Positions 61,157 to 64,000 of a stretch of 64,000 bases of DNA are shown here, piece by piece. The translations under genes and the position numbers were made by a program. The stretch is from contig NZ_JAFCLU010000004.1 in assembly GCF_018130385.1 (NCBI RefSeq), forward strand, positions 62,001-126,000, written 5' to 3'. Origin of the DNA: Bradyrhizobium sp. AUGA SZCCT0283. Lineage in GTDB: Bacteria; Pseudomonadota; Alphaproteobacteria; Rhizobiales; Xanthobacteraceae. The notes under the pieces were generated by a model. That model did no database searches. It saw only the letters and a program-made list of their open reading frames with translations, and had not been told where the DNA came from. How positions within the stretch are numbered: position 1 is the stretch's first letter; every line of letters starts with the position of its first letter.

Positions 61157-62095
61157 TCAGCCCTGCAGCGGCGTGTCGATGATCGCAAGCCGCTGGTCGC
61201 CCTGCTTGAAGTTGATGCTGGCGACGCCGAGCAGGCTGCGAAGCTTGCTGTCCTCGACCTTCATCGGCCCGGGTGAGGGCGCCGTGCCCGGCGCCGGTTG
61301 CGGGAAGGCCGTCGAGCGCGCGGTGTGGAACGTGACGTTACCCTCCACCTTCTGCATCACCTGGTGGATGTGGCCGTTCAGCACCGTGACCGAGCCGAAT
61401 CCTTTGACGTATTCCAGCGCACGGGCGCCGTCCTCGGTGCCCCAGCCCCATTGCGGATAGACCGTCCACAGCGGGATATGCGCGAACAGCACGACCGGCG
61501 TCGATTTCGATTTCCCCTTCAAATCGTCCTCCAGCCATTCCAGCTGGTCGTCGCCGAGACTGCCGAGGCCGCCGCCCTTGAGGTTTGCGACATTGACGAG
61601 GCCGACGAAATGAACGCCGCCGGCGTCGAACGAATACCAGCCACCGCCCTTGGTGCCGCGGCCGTAGCGCTCCTTGTAGAGCTTGACCTCCTCGTCGATG
61701 ATGTCGTGCTCGCCCGGCACGTAATGCACGTCGAGCTTGGCCTGCGAGATGATGCGATCTGCGTCGTCGAATTCTTTGACCTTCGACAAATGTGTAATGT
61801 CGCCGGTGTGGATCATGAACGACGGCTTCTTCGGCATCGCGTTGATCTTGTTGATGGCTTCCTCCAGCGTGCCGAGTGCGTTGGGATTGGCCGGCTTATC
61901 GAAGCCGACATGACTGTCGCTGATCTGCAGGAATGTCATCCCGGCGGGCTCGGCGGCTTGCGCCGATCCAACCAGTCCCATCGAGCGGGGCACGCCGCCC
62001 GCAACGGTCCAGAGCACGCCGGTGCCGGCCCAGGTCATGCATTCCAGTACGCGGCGTCGGCTGACGCCGTCATCGTGGTGGTCGTGATCGCTCAT
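61157..62095 (-). CDS. Tat-exported metallophosphoesterase
   Basis: A 312-aa protein. Twin-arginine signal SRRRVLECMTWAG (residues 12-24) after a His/Asp-rich start (MSDHDHHDDG). Calcineurin-like motifs: LQISDSHVGF, HTGDITHLS, VPGEHDIIDE, LFAHIPLW and LNGHIHQVM. It acts in the periplasm as a phosphoesterase. First gene of the operon with cupredoxin, ECF sigma factor and anti-sigma factor. Confidence 0.88.
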   Translation of the reverse strand: MSDHDHHDDGVSRRRVLECMTWAGTGVLWTVAGGVPRSMGLVGSAQAAEPAGMTFLQISDSHVGFDKPANPNALGTLEEAINKINAMPKKPSFMIHTGDITHLSKVKEFDDADRIISQAKLDVHYVPGEHDIIDEEVKLYKERYGRGTKGGGWYSFDAGGVHFVGLVNVANLKGGGLGSLGDDQLEWLEDDLKGKSKSTPVVLFAHIPLWTVYPQWGWGTEDGARALEYVKGFGSVTVLNGHIHQVMQKVEGNVTFHTARSTAFPQPAPGTAPSPGPMKVEDSKLRSLLGVASINFKQGDQRLAIIDTPLQG

Positions 62096-62367
62096 GAAAA
62101 GTCTCCCTGAGCCCGTGATTGGGCTTGCAGGGACGTGATCGGGCAGGGGCGGGGTTTATTCCCGGATGTTGCGGCGGGCGCCCGCCGAGCGATAACGTCT
62201 TCGTGAGCGTTTAATGCCTTCAGTTTTACCGGCAGTCGGCGGAGCAGTGATGCATGCCACTTATCTAAAATGGCTCAACGTCACTCACCTCAACGAGTGC
62301 AGTTGCGCCCGGAGGCCACGAAAATGCGGGCAAAGAGCCACAAGGGTAAATCCGCTAACGCAAGGCG
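62096..62367. other. 272-bp region without a recognisable gene
   Basis: Contains the upstream region of the Tat phosphoesterase (right end of operon) and no motif I can identify. Confidence 0.4.
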
Positions 62368-62636
62368 CTACCGCGCGTCCTCCAAAATCATCGCCGCGCC
62401 TTTCTCCGCGATCATCGCCGTCGGCGTATTGGTGTTGCCCGACGTAATCGTCGGCATCACCCAAGCGTCGGCGATGCGCAGGCCCGCGATGCCGTGAAAA
62501 CGCAGGCGCTCGTCGACCACCGCCATCGGGTCGTTCGCCGTTCCCATCTTCGCCGTCCCACGGGGTGGAAGATCGTGGTGCCGATGTCGCCGGCGGCAGC
62601 TTTGGCCAGCCGGGGGTAGCTTTGTCCATTTCGACA
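62368..62636 (-). pseudogene. GMC oxidoreductase C-terminal remnant, frameshifted
   Basis: Two frames together spell the C-terminus of a GMC (choline-dehydrogenase type) flavoenzyme: [15 protein letters not shown] in one frame, then [20 protein letters not shown] and [35 protein letters not shown] in the next. One base is missing near 62553-62562, within GTGGGACGG. The frame is closed upstream by a stop at 62637-62639. Only about 88 codons remain of a family of about 530-550 residues, so it is a dead fragment. The 3' end of the RTX gene lies 11 bp away. Confidence 0.8.
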
Positions 62637-62647
62637 TCAATCGATGT

Positions 62648-64000
62648 CTAGATAATGAAATCCGAGGCCTGTTGAATGCTGCCAAAGACCCCGTTGTTGA
62701 GCAGGGCCTTATGCCCTTCCTCCCAAGCCGGCTCGGCTTGATCGAACCACGAACGGACTCCGTCAACTTGATACGGTGACAACTTCTCTTCAAATACGAG
62801 TCCGAGGTCGCCAGGTTCGTAGCCAACGATAACGACAACGCTGGCATATTGGCCCGCTTGGGTGCTGATAAAGATGAAAAGATCGGTATCACCAAGCGAA
62901 AAGTCGATCTGGAAATCGGTACCCAGAGATTGATAGAGCGCGGCATCATCCTCACCAAAAATCACGTCGCGCGGTTTGAAAATGGCGGCACTGTCCCCGA
63001 TGGTGGTGCCGTGTGGCCCGGGATCCCAGGGCGTATTCTCAAAGAACCCGCCGAGGATCGGCACAACGGTTTCACCCGAACCGTTTCCAGCAATTGCCGG
63101 AAGGCGGATGAATAGGCGGTCGCTCGCATCGGCGTCCATGATAGAGTCGAAACCATCGCCTATGATGAACGTGTCGGCTCCATCTCCTCCGTAAAGTATG
63201 TCATCTCCTTCGCCTCCCTCCAGGACATCGTTCCCGGCGCCGCCAACAAGATAATCGTCACCGCCGCGTCCATAAAGGAGCTGATCGCCATCATTGAACC
63301 AAAAGACATCATTCTGCGCCGAGCCAACGAAGGCTTCAAAATTCTTGAGCGAAACACCCGTCCCACTGATGACTGAATTCTCTTCTCCATTAACCGGTCC
63401 GGTGTAAATGGTGACTGAAGTGGACGCTGACGAAAAGTCGAAAGAGTCAATTCCGGTCCCACCGTCAAGCAACAATGAATCGTCGCCCAGCGAGAGGTCG
63501 CCCTTGAATTTCTGCGGCCCGTGCCAAACGAAACCGTTTCAAACCCGCGTATCTTGTCGATTTCGGAGGTCCCGTTCCTCTGAACTGTTATCTGGAATAC
63601 CGATTGTCCATTCGCAGCGATATCATCGGGGACGGCCGATGGTGCAAGCTTCTGGATCTGGACGTTGCCGCTGATGCCAGCGTAGGCCATCTCATCAATC
63701 TGGTCGCCGCCATCCAGGAAATCATTGCCGGCTCCGCCGTCCACCTTGTCGGCGCCCTTTCCCGCGAATACCCAGTCGGCTCCGGCTCCGGCGTCGATGG
63801 TGTCATTGTCGGTCGTCGAATCTGTGCCTGCCGTTTGGTAGTTGCCGACATAGAGGAAGTCGCCGTCCCAGGAAATCCCGCGTATCTCGTGTCCTGCCCC
63901 AGATGCCGGAAAGAATCCGCGGGCCGCGACCTCATCGCCAAAGATGAAATCATCTCCACCATTTCCGGTCAGCGTGTTTCCGCTGGCGTTTCCAATGAGG
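62648..64000 (-). pseudogene. RTX calcium-binding repeat protein, frameshifted and partial
   Basis: Runs from beyond the right edge of the window. The first frame carries GNTLTGNGGDDFIFGDE, KVDGGAGNDFLDGGDQIDEM and an interspersed beta region to FETVSFGTG. The second frame continues with KFKGDLSLGDDSLLLDGGTG, RGGDDYLVGGAGNDVLEGGE and GDDILYGGDGADTF, ending [10 protein letters not shown]. GGxGxDxLx nonapeptides bind calcium and fold after type I secretion. The shift lies near 63512-63525 and is consistent with one missing base in ACGGGCCGCAG. It could be a true pseudogene or an assembly error; the N-terminus is not in the window. A C-terminal secretion region follows the repeats. Confidence 0.75.

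Overview
The window looks like chromosome from a hopanoid-making alphaproteobacterium, most likely Bradyrhizobium or a close relative in Nitrobacteraceae (inference). The evidence is high GC, abundant start-to-stop gene packing, a hopanoid locus with squalene made by HpnCDE, a C-2 hopanoid methylase (HpnP), a perfect FixK/FNR-type box, and several families of imperfect palindromic intergenic repeats. No rRNA, tRNA or CRISPR array was seen.

Layout. 1-127: 3' end of PEP carboxylase. 0.27-4.2 kb: an SMP-30/gluconolactonase-like Tat protein and a Zn-ribbon protein/thiolase/SDR operon. 4.4-9.2 kb: amidase plus DUF2848 protein, a 2OG-Fe(II) oxygenase joined to alkB, and an MFS transporter. 9.2-16.3 kb: a homoprotocatechuate (3,4-dihydroxyphenylacetate) meta-cleavage operon (hpaH, hpaF, hpaE, hpaD, a FAH-family gene, a ThDP enzyme) read leftward from a divergent MarR-type hpaR with a palindromic operator. 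16.5-20.1 kb: a sugar-acid-like operon (Ldh-family dehydrogenase, HpaI-type aldolase, UxaA/GarD dehydratase) behind two adjacent palindromes. 20.2-22.0 kb: a split Aer-like energy-taxis receptor behind a FixK/FNR box. 22.3-29.0 kb: a transglutaminase/ATP-grasp/alpha-E peptide-modification operon. 29.2-34.3 kb: a periplasmic Cache protein, two more chemoreceptors and a secreted dienelactone-hydrolase-like protein.

34.8-42.5 kb: ethanolamine ammonia-lyase genes eutB and eutC with hpnP lying between them, then an MMPL/RND exporter and an unrecognised 352-aa protein. 43.5-57.1 kb: the hopanoid locus, with a small Cys-rich secreted protein followed by hpnC-hpnD-hpnE-shc-hpnG on the plus strand, hpnH and ispH on the minus strand, hpnN plus, a DUF2147 protein minus and hpnO plus. 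Together these encode FPP to squalene (HpnCDE), cyclisation to hopene (Shc), adenosylhopane formation (HpnH), removal of adenine (HpnG), amination to aminobacteriohopanetriol (HpnO), export to the outer membrane (HpnN) and, from the eut region, C-2 methylation (HpnP). IspH supplies isoprenoid precursors.

57.2-62.1 kb: two metallophosphoesterases, a GFA-family protein, a small secreted protein, and a minus-strand operon of Tat-phosphoesterase, cupredoxin, ECF sigma factor and anti-sigma factor. 62.4-64.0 kb: a degraded end with a frameshifted remnant of a GMC oxidoreductase and an RTX calcium-binding protein gene that carries an apparent frameshift and runs off the window.
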